Shown here: positions 1 to 6,693 of the stretch, piece by piece
Position numbering within the stretch: position 1 is the stretch's first letter
Layout of the letters: each line of letters begins with the position of its first letter
Source: Legionella longbeachae
GTDB taxonomy: Bacteria; Pseudomonadota; Gammaproteobacteria; Legionellales; Legionellaceae
Reading direction: 5' to 3'
Assembly: GCA_016191305.1 (NCBI GenBank)
Contig: JACPOX010000043.1
Span: forward strand, 1-13,322
DNA length: 13,322 nt
The notes under the pieces: generated by a model
Database searches by the model: none
Seen by the model: the letters and a program-made list of their open reading frames with translations, nothing else
What the model was told of the DNA's origin: nothing
Position numbers and translations under genes: made by a program

Positions 1-409
1 TAGAATTTTCAGTTTGTGTTGGAATACCACATAATCGCAAAACCTCTGCTACACAACGAACTGTATACGCTCCTCTACTAAAGCCAAAAAGAAAAATTCT
101 GTCGCCAGATTCATAATTTTTTAGAATTGATTCATAGCAATCTGTTATATTTCTGCTTATCCCAGAACCAAATGCTGCATTTATAAATTTCCTTACATAC
201 TGTATAGGTTTAATATTTATTCGCCCTCCATCAGGCTCTGTTCCAAGCCCTGGATCATAGAATGCAATCTGCTCCTTCGGATTGATCCGACTATCTATCC
301 CAGTACGACAGGCTCTATATAATTTGTATATATTAGTCATATTTTGATCTGGTCTAATGCCACCTTGCTGTCCCGTTCCATCAGAAAATATAAGAATATT
401 TTTACTCAT
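1..409 (-). CDS. DUF2235 alpha/beta hydrolase, N-terminal part (partial)
   Basis: The first 136 codons of a minus-strand gene whose 3' end lies beyond the left edge. The start at 409 is preceded by a good ribosome binding site (AAGGAAG). The product opens with IFSDGTG, the usual DUF2235 opening, and has the nucleophile elbow GFSRGAYT with Ser111 as the likely catalytic serine. DUF2235 covers alpha/beta hydrolases, including Tle1-type phospholipase effectors of type VI secretion and fungal or bacterial proteins of unknown role. No signal peptide is visible. The Asp and His of the triad would lie in the missing part. The hydrolase fold is well supported, but substrate and any effector role are not. 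It lies left of the tRNA-Pro att fragment, so it need not belong to the island on the right. Confidence 0.85.
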   Translation of the reverse strand, partial: MSKNILIFSDGTGQQGGIRPDQNMTNIYKLYRACRTGIDSRINPKEQIAFYDPGLGTEPDGGRINIKPIQYVRKFINAAFGSGISRNITDCYESILKNYESGDRIFLFGFSRGAYTVRCVAEVLRLCGIPTQTENS

Positions 410-504
410 TAGTCACTTCCTTAAAAGAAATAGGCATTAGTACAGGTTTACATTCATGATAAGTATAGCAATAACGAGAAATTGCCTATACTGGTCTTTA
501 TAGG

Positions 505-692
505 CTTAATTAACGCGAGTTCTGGATAAGAACCCTTTAAACACGAGAGAAATCAATGAGTACGAGGCAAAAGCAAACAAAAAGCGCAGGACTAGCGAGC
601 TAATTCGAGCATTTTTGTTTGCTTTTAACGAAGTAATCGTTGATTTATCGAAGTGTTTAAAGGGGTCTTATCCAGAACTCGCGTTAATTAAG
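505..692. repeat. 188-bp imperfect palindrome, MITE-like element
   Basis: The outer arms at 505-544 and 653-692 are inverted repeats matching at 39 of 40 positions. The only mismatch is A532 against G665. Inner arms at 569-583 and 612-626 match over 15 bp, and a small 10-bp near-palindrome (593-602) sits at the centre. There is no ORF inside. The ends carry TTAATTAA, which is itself palindromic, so a target duplication cannot be separated from the repeat end. Size, terminal inverted repeats and lack of coding capacity fit a non-autonomous MITE. Alternatives are a large transcribed hairpin or a REP-like element. The right end overlaps the ribosome binding site of the next gene. Confidence 0.8.
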
Positions 693-700
693 GATATTAA

Positions 701-1036
701 ATGCCAACAAAAATCAAAACCCAAGAAACTATTGCTTTATTTCAGAAATGTCTAAAAATTGGAGATCAATCCCTGATTGAAAATATCAGCTTAAAAGAAC
801 TAGAGGATACTGAAATTGATTTAGGATGGAGAGATAGAGACAGCTCTTGGAGAAAAGCTATTCAATCTCGTATCGTAGCTTTAAAAGAGCAGGAGCAACT
901 TGAGCTAGCGGAAAAAAAAGAGATAGTAAGAAATAAAGTTGAGAAACAAAGGCACTTTCAAAATTCAATTATTCAGATCATGAGTGTAATAGTTGGAATA
1001 TGTATAGCTTTATTGGGTTGGCTTTATTTTAAATAA
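701..1036 (+). CDS. Small tail-anchored membrane protein, unrecognised
   Basis: A 111-aa protein I do not recognise. Residues 1-60 are polar and probably helical. Residues about 58-84 are rich in Lys, Glu and Gln and could form a coiled coil. Residues about 89-109 form one hydrophobic helix ending at the C-terminus, so it looks like an inner-membrane protein with a cytoplasmic head. The ribosome binding site AAGGA (690-694) lies 6 nt before the ATG and straddles the right edge of the 188-bp palindrome, so insertion of that element may have changed its expression. There is no operon partner. The next gene is convergent. Confidence 0.6.
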   Translation: MPTKIKTQETIALFQKCLKIGDQSLIENISLKELEDTEIDLGWRDRDSSWRKAIQSRIVALKEQEQLELAEKKEIVRNKVEKQRHFQNSIIQIMSVIVGICIALLGWLYFK

Positions 1037-1100
1037 AATTCATCGAGGAGAGACCTTGAATAAGGCATTGCAGTATTTACATATAGTATGTATGCCCCAT

Positions 1101-1475
1101 TCATTGCTCATTACAAATAATTTTATTAGAAATTTGGCAAACTAAATTAGTATCATTGGAAAATTCAAAGGGTTGAGTATCTTGTACTTTGTTTCCAAGA
1201 CATAAAACAAATACGACAGTTGAGGGAAGAAACTTTTCATCGGCAGTCGGATTTTTTTTATTCAATTCGACTGAACCATTAGAGCAATAATTCATAAGAT
1301 GTAGAGAGGCATTAGTAGGAGCTTTATCAAAATTAGCTTTAACTGAAAGACTAATATTTCTTGGAGAAGCAACAGCGCAAGGACCTTGTAGTGGAGGACA
1401 CCCTTCCAATGAATATGCAAAAGGAACATGAAGTGTCAAAGCACATAAAATCAGAAGATTAAGAATTCCTTTCAT
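1101..1475 (-). CDS. Exported six-cysteine protein, unrecognised
   Basis: A 124-aa protein with a Sec-type signal peptide. It has Lys2, a hydrophobic core at about 4-16, and a probable cleavage after Ala-Tyr-Ser at 20-22. The mature part has six cysteines (26, 33, 64, 92, 113, 121), an even number that suits up to three disulphides in the periplasm or outside the cell. There is no lipobox, since Cys26 is not placed for lipidation. Its start overlaps the end of the upstream membrane-protein gene by 17 bp, so the two are probably translated together. A GGGA ribosome binding site precedes the ATG. No family recognised. Confidence 0.65.
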   Translation of the reverse strand: MKGILNLLILCALTLHVPFAYSLEGCPPLQGPCAVASPRNISLSVKANFDKAPTNASLHLMNYCSNGSVELNKKNPTADEKFLPSTVVFVLCLGNKVQDTQPFEFSNDTNLVCQISNKIICNEQ

Positions 1476-1836
1476 TTTTTATCCCAAAAAAACTTATTAA
1501 GAGTAAGGAAATAATTAGTATATCCATGTAAAAAACTATATCTAATTTAGTCAGAGGTTTAGTTAGATCAATTTTTCCACCCAAGGACGTTTTTGTTATT
1601 TCATCAATTAATTCTCGATAAATTATTATGTTTTGGATGATTGAAAAAATTCCCAACAGGATAGGAAGGGAAATTAGCCCAAACCACCATTGATTTTTTA
1701 TTTCTTTTTTAGAAGCTTTAAATGCCCAAAACAATAAAATTAACCCAATAGTAACTAATAATATATTTATGTTAAGGACATTATTTAAGTAATTAATAAT
1801 AAAATCGGTTATGCAAGTTAGTTTTGGTTCATCCAT
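1459..1836 (-). CDS. Three-helix membrane protein, unrecognised
   Basis: A 125-aa protein with three predicted membrane helices at about residues 20-39, 51-73 and 100-118. A basic loop (residues 40-48, several Lys) separates the first two and suggests that loop faces the cytoplasm. A purine-rich ribosome binding site (AGAGGGG) sits just before the start. The 3' end overlaps the next gene, which encodes an exported cysteine-rich protein, so the pair is likely one transcript. The function is unknown. A membrane partner or immunity-like role is possible but rests only on position. Confidence 0.65.
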   Translation of the reverse strand: MDEPKLTCITDFIINYLNNVLNINILLVTIGLILLFWAFKASKKEIKNQWWFGLISLPILLGIFSIIQNIIIYRELIDEITKTSLGGKIDLTKPLTKLDIVFYMDILIISLLLISFFGIKNERNS

Positions 1837-2040
1837 GTGCTTCCCCTCTTTTTAATCCTTTGGGATATACTAATCAACTGAGGATTAAAGAAGTATAGGT
1901 CAAAATAGGCGGGAGATATTGTTAACTTATATTAAGATTAGCTAGAACATTTATATGGGTAAAAAAACAATTTTGGATCGTTATTTGGATCGACTTGTAT
2001 ATTGCTATGAGGGGCGAATTTTTAAAACCCTTACTGGGCT

Positions 2041-2086
2041 TGGTCGGGACGGAAGGATTTGAACCTTCGACCACTAGCACCCCATG
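2041..2086 (-). other. attachment core: 3' part of tRNA-Pro(GGG)
   Basis: Read on the minus strand, this is an exact-looking tRNA 3' half. It has the anticodon loop ATGGGGT with anticodon GGG, the stem strand GCTAG, variable loop TGGTC, T stem GAAGG with loop TTCAAAT and CCTTC, acceptor strand CGTCCCG, discriminator A and CCA. The D arm, the 5' acceptor strand and the 5' anticodon stem are absent, because the sequence changes abruptly in the anticodon arm. This is what the distal end of an element integrated into tRNA-Pro looks like. Mobile DNA lies on the 5' side (higher coordinates), where an integrase starts 176 bp away. It is not a functional tRNA. I recall tRNA-Pro being an integration site for Legionella elements. 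Confidence 0.82.
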
Positions 2087-2168
2087 ATAATTCCAATCAA
2101 TATCAATTACTATCAAACAACTATATTCACAAGCAAATAACCCTTATAAACACTGCGCTTTATTTATT

Positions 2169-2197
2169 TTGACATATCAATCGATTAAATCTATTAT
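2169..2197 (+). promoter_or_regulatory. probable sigma-70 promoter of the integrase gene
   Basis: A perfect -35 box TTGACA (2169-2174) is followed after 17 bp by TATTAT (2192-2197). An overlapping TATAAT (2195-2200) would need a 20-bp spacer. It lies between the att core and the integrase and reads into the integrase. Confidence 0.6.
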
Positions 2198-2216
2198 AAT
2201 TTAAATACACAAAAAA

Positions 2217-2237
2217 GTGTAGCCATTGGTGTAGCCA
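2217..2237 (+). repeat. direct repeat GTGTAGCCA, possible integrase arm sites
   Basis: The 9-mer GTGTAGCCA occurs at 2217-2225 and again at 2229-2237, a period of 12 bp. It lies in the 5' leader between the promoter and the integrase start, and near the att core. Short direct repeats here suit arm-type binding sites of a tyrosine integrase, which could also let the integrase repress its own gene. Confidence 0.45.
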
Positions 2238-2261
2238 AATCAAAAATAAAAAGAGATGTTT

Positions 2262-3497
2262 ATGGAAAAATTTACTCATAAGAAAATCGCTAATCTGACA
2301 GCCAAAAAAGGTCGTTATCATATAACAGAGGGAAATGGATTTTGCCTTAGAGTCAGCCCTGCTGAAACCAAAACCTGGTTTTATCGATATAAACATAATG
2401 GAAAAGAAAAATGGCTCACATTAGGACACTTCCCTGCGATGGGAGTAGCTGAAGCCAGGAATCTGTTTAATGAATTATGGAATAAGAGACAAAATGGGGA
2501 AAATCCCGAAGAATACCTTAAACAAGAACCAGAATCACAAATTGATACCACTGTTGAGCAACTGGTAACAGAATGGTATTCGGGGTACATCGAAAAACAT
2601 CGTGCCCACCCGCAACAAATTAAACAAATTATTTATGCCGATATTATCCCCCTGCTTGGTGATAAAAAATTGGCTAAACTCAAAACAAAAGAAATAACAC
2701 TGGCACTAGATAAAATTGTTAATCGGGGCTCCCCTATTCATGCCAATAAAGTGCTTGCTGCACTCAAACAGGCTTTTAATTATGGAGAAAGCCGCGGTGA
2801 TATGCTCTCAAATCCTGCTGCCAATATTCGTGCTAGAGATATTGGGGGGTTAGAAAAAACCAGGGAACGATACTTAACACTAGAGGAAATCAAAGAGCTT
2901 TGGCACTTTTTAGATAGCGACAAAAATCATATATCAGTGCAAATCAAAAACTCACTGAAGATTATTCTTCTGACAGGTGTTCGTGGTGGAGAGCTTCGTG
3001 TGGCCAAATGGTCAGAGTTTGATTTTGATAAATCTCTTTGGACAATCCCTGCCGTAAATACCAAAACAGGTACAATATTACGCGTCCATTTAACCCCGTT
3101 CATGAAAGCCCTATTGCTAGAATTGAAGAAAAATAATAGTAGTGAGTATGTGATTAGCGGCCTGAATGGTCTTTCTTGTTTATCAGACAAAGCAATTCCC
3201 AAAGCAGTCAATCGCATCCAGGAACGGCTCAATATTCCCCAATGGACCCCTCATGATTTACGCCGGACTTTCGCAACACAACTGGGGGAAACATTAAATA
3301 TTGATCCCGTTGTAATAGAGAAATGCCTAGGGCATAAAATGCCGAAAATCATGGCTACTTATAACAAAAACGAAATGCTTCCACAGAGAAAAGAAGCTCT
3401 TGAAAAATGGGCTGATTTTGTTGACAAACTTATTTTAGAACCACACAACAGAGATTATAATGCGGTTACTATAAAGGATGTAATTAATGAATATTGA
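2262..3497 (+). CDS. int: P4-type tyrosine integrase
   Basis: A site-specific tyrosine recombinase that moves the island in and out of the tRNA-Pro site. Numbering here counts from the in-frame ATG at 2256. I prefer the ATG at 2262 because AAGAG (2251-2255) is 6 nt before it but abuts 2256. The N-terminus (about 5-85) is a DUF4102-type arm-binding domain, with FCLRVSPAETKTWFYRY and WLTLGHFPAM. Residues about 97-190 form the core-binding domain. The catalytic domain shows Arg243 (TGVRGGEL), Lys270, His333 and Arg336 (HDLRR), His360 (LGHK) and the nucleophile Tyr369. All catalytic residues are present and length is normal, so it is probably active. It overlaps the next gene by 11 bp. Confidence 0.95.
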   Translation: MEKFTHKKIANLTAKKGRYHITEGNGFCLRVSPAETKTWFYRYKHNGKEKWLTLGHFPAMGVAEARNLFNELWNKRQNGENPEEYLKQEPESQIDTTVEQLVTEWYSGYIEKHRAHPQQIKQIIYADIIPLLGDKKLAKLKTKEITLALDKIVNRGSPIHANKVLAALKQAFNYGESRGDMLSNPAANIRARDIGGLEKTRERYLTLEEIKELWHFLDSDKNHISVQIKNSLKIILLTGVRGGELRVAKWSEFDFDKSLWTIPAVNTKTGTILRVHLTPFMKALLLELKKNNSSEYVISGLNGLSCLSDKAIPKAVNRIQERLNIPQWTPHDLRRTFATQLGETLNIDPVVIEKCLGHKMPKIMATYNKNEMLPQRKEALEKWADFVDKLILEPHNRDYNAVTIKDVINEY

Positions 3498-4830
3498 GCA
3501 ATTAAATAAGCTGATAAGCAAAGGTGAATCTCACCAGATTGAGTTTAAAAAATCTACAGGACAACTAAAACCCGCATTTGAATCTCTATGCGCTTTTCTC
3601 AATGAAGCAGGTGGCACCATTCTAATAGGCGTAACTGATAAAGGAAAAATCGCAGGGCAACAAGTAAATGACAAAACTCAGCAAGAAATAGCTAGAGAAA
3701 TATCAAAAATTGAGCCTAAAACGTCCCTGAATGTTCACTATATTGATGTAGACGAAAATAAACAGGTTATTGTAATCAAATGCTCTGCCGGTAAGCATAT
3801 CCCCTATACCTATGATGGCCGTTCTTATGAAAGAAACCAATCAACTACTGAGCGTATGTCCCAACATCGCTATGAGCAACTTATTATTCGCCGTGGGCAG
3901 TTAAATCATAAATGGGATTCATATACCGAAAATGATTTAACAATAAAAGATCTGGATCAGGAAGAAATCAGACGTACCATTAAAGAAGGTGTTGATATAA
4001 ACAGAATAAGTGCTGAAGCCCTTACTTACAATATTGAGCAAGTACTTAAAAACTTCAAATTAATTGAACACGGCAAATTAACTAATGCTGCAGTGGTTCT
4101 TTATGCAAAAGATCCTAGCGCCATTTTCTCACATTGCATGATCCGATTAGCTCGGTTCAGGGGTAAAGATAGAGTCGGTGATTTTATAGATAACTTACAA
4201 GTACACGGTAATGCATTTCAATTAATTAAAGCTGCGGTAGACTTTTCAATACGCCATTTACCAATTGCAGGATATTTTGAACCAGGCAAACTACAACGTA
4301 TTGATCAACCAGCTGTCCCAGCATTGGCAATACGAGAAGCACTAATTAATGCCATATGTCATAGAGATTATATGGTCCAAAATGCCACAATTTCCTTAGC
4401 TATATATGATGATCGCCTCGAAATATGGAATATCGGAGAACTACCACCGGAACTCGATATTGAAAGCTTAAAAGTCCCCCATGATTCATACCCCAGAAAC
4501 CAAAAAATTGCCGACGTTTTTTACAAGCGTGGATGGATAGAGAACTGGGGAACCGGTACATTAAGAATGATTGGTTATTGTCAAAATAATAAAACTCCAG
4601 AACCAGAGTTTGCTCAATATAAAAGTGGTTTCGCCGTCATTTTCAGGTTTAAAGAGGCGATGAATACTGCAATAACTATTACACAATCTTCTGATTTTAC
4701 GACTCGTCAAATGGAAATAATTGAGATTTTGAAAACTGTTGCGGAGATGTCTCTTAAAGAAATAATGAATCATGTTATTAACTCTAAAGGACAGGCAAGA
4801 TTTACTACATGGTATTTTATTAAAAATTAA
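3487..4830 (+). CDS. AlbA_2 (Schlafen-like) and HATPase domain protein
   Basis: A 447-aa cytoplasmic protein. Residues about 11-125 form an AlbA_2 domain (GESHQIEFKKS, then GGTILIGVTDKGKIAG). Residues about 275-390 form a GHKL-type ATP-binding domain, with the N box REALINAICHRDY (Glu284, Asn288) and the glycine motif WGTGTLRM. The C-terminus begins a winged helix (about 404-430) but seems shortened. Such proteins are usually annotated as ATP-binding transcriptional regulators, and the true role is unclear. The start lies inside the integrase gene (11-bp overlap), with AAAGGA (3473-3478) 8 nt upstream, so the two are co-translated. A role in island maintenance, regulation or defence is inferred from position. 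Confidence 0.88.
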   Translation: MNIEQLNKLISKGESHQIEFKKSTGQLKPAFESLCAFLNEAGGTILIGVTDKGKIAGQQVNDKTQQEIAREISKIEPKTSLNVHYIDVDENKQVIVIKCSAGKHIPYTYDGRSYERNQSTTERMSQHRYEQLIIRRGQLNHKWDSYTENDLTIKDLDQEEIRRTIKEGVDINRISAEALTYNIEQVLKNFKLIEHGKLTNAAVVLYAKDPSAIFSHCMIRLARFRGKDRVGDFIDNLQVHGNAFQLIKAAVDFSIRHLPIAGYFEPGKLQRIDQPAVPALAIREALINAICHRDYMVQNATISLAIYDDRLEIWNIGELPPELDIESLKVPHDSYPRNQKIADVFYKRGWIENWGTGTLRMIGYCQNNKTPEPEFAQYKSGFAVIFRFKEAMNTAITITQSSDFTTRQMEIIEILKTVAEMSLKEIMNHVINSKGQARFTTWYFIKN

Positions 4831-4840
4831 TTTTCAAAAT

Positions 4841-4894
4841 ATATCCGGCATATCCGGCATATCCGGCATATCCGGCATATCCGGCATATCCGGC
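4841..4894. repeat. six perfect tandem copies of ATATCCGGC
   Basis: A 54-bp array of a 9-bp unit with no variation between copies. It starts 10 bp after the stop of the AlbA_2/HATPase gene and lies before the ardA terminator. Each unit has the self-complementary CCGG. Perfect identity suggests recent slippage expansion. The unit length is a multiple of three, but no coding frame crosses it convincingly. It is too short and spacer-free for a CRISPR array. Confidence 0.9.
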
Positions 4895-4930
4895 AATAGA
4901 TTAAGCAATATAACCTAGTATATCAATAGC

Positions 4931-4956
4931 AAAAAAAAAGCCCCAAGTAGGGGCTT
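4931..4956 (-). terminator. rho-independent terminator of ardA
   Basis: On the minus strand the stem AAGCCCC / GGGGCTT (7 bp) with loop TACTT is followed by nine T residues. The stem overlaps the ardA stop codon by two bases. It closes the minus-strand transcript of ardA. Confidence 0.9.
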
Positions 4957-5461
4957 AGTACCGTGAAAACACATAAGTCATTCCATTTGCCTCAACCGAA
5001 CAATAATCATTGATAAACAGATCACGAGCAAAAGCCTCACAATCAAAATAACACATCAAATTATCCGGTATCGCATTGCTATAGCATTCTTCAAAAATAT
5101 GCCAGGCAAAATCAACTTCTGAATCATAGGAACCATGATAATAATCACTAATCATGTTTTCTGCATCCTCAAGTACATACTCCCCCAGAAGCGCTTCCCC
5201 CAGCTCCCCGTGTTCAGCAATAAACTCGGCATAAGCTACGATGGTTGCTATGGATTCATACTCACTGAGACGAAGACTTCCAAAGCCGTCATAATCATGT
5301 ATCGCAAACTCTTCCGCATGTTCAACAGGACTATTTTCTAGCATAGTTTGGATATCTGTCATAATATCATTTTCACTTTGACTGGCGTCTATCCACTCAC
5401 CATGTAAGATCCCGCTGTTATAAGATGCCAAGCAGGCTACATAAATTTGAAGTTTATCCAT
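4955..5461 (-). CDS. ardA: ArdA-type antirestriction protein
   Basis: A 168-aa DNA-mimic protein that binds type I restriction-modification enzymes in the cytoplasm and blocks them, protecting incoming mobile DNA. Evidence is the family opening IYVACLASYNSGILHGEW, the EFAIHDYDGFG segment, and the antirestriction motif around residues 92-118 (LLGEYVLEDA, YYHGSYDSE, DFA). The protein has 34 Asp/Glu against only four Lys/Arg, as expected for a B-DNA mimic, and normal ArdA length. The ribosome binding site AAGGAG (5471-5476) is good in sequence but falls inside a predicted hairpin that ends at the start codon. A terminator follows directly. The gene lies downstream of a 66-aa ORF on the same strand. 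Confidence 0.95.
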   Translation of the reverse strand: MDKLQIYVACLASYNSGILHGEWIDASQSENDIMTDIQTMLENSPVEHAEEFAIHDYDGFGSLRLSEYESIATIVAYAEFIAEHGELGEALLGEYVLEDAENMISDYYHGSYDSEVDFAWHIFEECYSNAIPDNLMCYFDCEAFARDLFINDYCSVEANGMTYVFSRY

Positions 5462-5519
5462 GGGGTTGTTCTCCTTAAAATTTTAAAGAGAGCAAGCCCC
5501 AGCGGGAGCATGCTCCCGC
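5462..5519 (-). promoter_or_regulatory. ardA leader: RBS-masking hairpin plus 18-bp palindrome
   Basis: Positions 5462-5480 and 5481-5500 are inverted repeats that meet at AAAATTTT. In the minus-strand RNA they pair along about 19 bp with one bulged C, one C-A mismatch and one G-U pair. The 3' arm contains the ardA ribosome binding site, and the start codon follows it at once. Just upstream is a perfect 18-bp palindrome, GCGGGAGCATGCTCCCGC (5502-5519), which could be a second hairpin, a pause site or an operator. The arrangement suggests that ardA translation is normally low and is opened by ribosomes, a protein or another RNA. Confidence 0.6.
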
Positions 5520-5531
5520 ATTGGGTATGAA

Positions 5532-5732
5532 TTAAACAGCTGCAAGTCTAATTGGACTCTGATGATTTCTAACAAACGAAATCAGCGATTCCAACTTACT
5601 TAAACTAAGATCAGCTTGCTTTGCATCATCTATAGATAACTGCTGGCGAAAACCTTGCAGATCATTGATGCACCAAGACAGCTCAACAAGCAGATGTTCA
5701 ATTTTCAAAGATACAGTATCAAGTTTTTGCAT
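5532..5732 (-). CDS. 66-aa hypothetical protein upstream of ardA
   Basis: A small, probably all-helical protein that I do not recognise. It has a strong ribosome binding site, AGGAGA (5739-5744), 6 nt before its ATG, which supports it as a real gene. Hydrophobic residues recur at helix spacing (for example KIEHLLVELSWCIND), and there is no signal peptide or membrane helix. It lies 70 bp upstream of ardA on the same strand, with two potential RNA hairpins between them. Translation of this ORF may affect whether the ardA hairpin forms. A leader or partner function is inference. Confidence 0.6.
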   Translation of the reverse strand: MQKLDTVSLKIEHLLVELSWCINDLQGFRQQLSIDDAKQADLSLSKLESLISFVRNHQSPIRLAAV

Positions 5733-5764
5733 GGTATTTCTCCTGTTTTAAAGGGATTACCTAC

Positions 5765-5792
5765 CCCAATCGGGATAAAAATCCCTATTGGG
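5765..5792 (-). promoter_or_regulatory. inverted repeat in the leader of the 66-aa gene
   Basis: CCCAATCGGGAT and ATCCCTATTGGG are inverted repeats (11 of 12 match) around an AAAA loop, 32 bp upstream of the 66-aa ORF. It could be an RNA hairpin in the leader or an operator. On the minus strand no T tract directly follows, so it is not a standard terminator. Confidence 0.45.
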
Positions 5793-6184
5793 TTTGCAAA
5801 AGCAAATATCACCGACACAGTGGTTGATTTGCCTGATTGTTAAAGAAGTTATGCTCGAAGCATTCCTAGGCATAAAGCCATGAACCATATCCATGAAATT
5901 GAATCGCTCCAAAAGGATAAGACTCAATAATTTCCCGACTAAACGTTCCGCCACTGAATTAGGGAAGAAGATGACGTATCACAAGACCTAAAGGTTTCAC
6001 CAGAGTTTCACTGGTTCATCAGTTGTGTTTCTAATGATTTTAATGATCAATACTTTGAAATCAATAGTTTTTTAACATTGTCATCAAATGAACTTGATTG
6101 ATGTTAATTTATAGTAAACTCTAAAAGGTCAAACTATCTTGGATACAAAGAACAACTGTTTCGACTATCAGCTAATATAATAAA
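5793..6184. other. intergenic stretch with no supported gene
   Basis: About 390 bp with no convincing ORF. A 65-codon minus frame opening with GTG at 5954 lacks a ribosome binding site and family features. The region probably holds the promoter and a long leader for the 66-aa/ardA transcript. A candidate on the minus strand is TTGATT (6059-6064), 16 bp, then TAAAAT (6037-6042). Small inverted repeats occur, for example ACCAG/CTGGT near 5999-6015. Confidence 0.4.
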
Positions 6185-6631
6185 TTATCTATATCCAACG
6201 TTCATGACGTAATCACGTAATATCGAACTCTCGAACTCAGCTTTCTCCATAAGAACCAGAAGAGCATCACGTGCATTAATTACTCCTAATGGTTTGAAAT
6301 TTTCGTCCACGATAGGGACATGCAAAAGATTGTTCTCTTTCATAGTCGTCCATACGTCTCCCAACAAGTCGCTTGGGCGACAGCACGTAATATCTTTAGT
6401 CATCGCAGTTGCAACAGGAGCGGTACAACCGCATCCCTTGCAAACGGCCATCATGCGAACAATGTCTGTTCTAGTGACTATACCTACCATTATTCCAGTC
6501 TTGTCACAGATTACGACAAGATTGATGTGTCGACCATCAAGAAGTTTGGCAGCCTCTATTAACGGAGCATCATCGTTGATGATAACAAGGCGTTTCTGCG
6601 CTACAGAGACTATTTCCTCTACAAATGCCAT
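6185..6631 (-). CDS. Two-CBS-domain protein with a cysteine cluster
   Basis: A 148-aa cytoplasmic protein made of one CBS pair (about residues 9-62 and 77-130), a module that usually binds adenine nucleotides and senses energy state. Motifs seen include GIVTRTDIV closing the first repeat and HVPIVDENFKPLGVINARD in the second. The linker carries CKGCGC (Cys64, 67, 69), and Cys83-Cys84 follow, an arrangement that could bind metal or an iron-sulphur cluster or act as a thiol switch. I chose the ATG at 6631 because AAAGG (6639-6643) is 7 nt upstream. A longer frame to 6649 would need TTG and would contain that site. It stands alone, with its own promoter probably just upstream. Confidence 0.88.
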   Translation of the reverse strand: MAFVEEIVSVAQKRLVIINDDAPLIEAAKLLDGRHINLVVICDKTGIMVGIVTRTDIVRMMAVCKGCGCTAPVATAMTKDITCCRPSDLLGDVWTTMKENNLLHVPIVDENFKPLGVINARDALLVLMEKAEFESSILRDYVMNVGYR

Positions 6632-6693
6632 ATAGTCACCTTTCTTCAATCATTTATACGTAATGTAATGATAACTATAGTCTATTTTTTTTG

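Noticed and set aside
1922..2116. 64-codon minus-strand frame
   Set aside because: It reads through the tRNA-Pro fragment. The VVEGSNPSVPT stretch is what a tRNA 3' half gives when translated.
2041..2116. Complete tRNA gene
   Set aside because: No D arm or 5' acceptor strand precedes the anticodon loop, so it is only a 3' fragment.
2160..2396. 78-codon minus frame over the integrase start
   Set aside because: It covers the int promoter and first codons, has no domain signal, and conflicts with a certain gene.
4841..4894. CRISPR array or iteron origin
   Set aside because: The units are 9 bp, contiguous and without spacers. There is no cas gene and no replication initiator nearby.
5757..5954. 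65-codon minus-strand frame upstream of the 66-aa gene
   Set aside because: GTG start, no ribosome binding site, no family features, and it runs across a strong inverted repeat.
6294..6635. Plus-strand frames opposite the CBS gene
   Set aside because: They lie wholly inside the CBS gene on the other strand, which has clear domain motifs.
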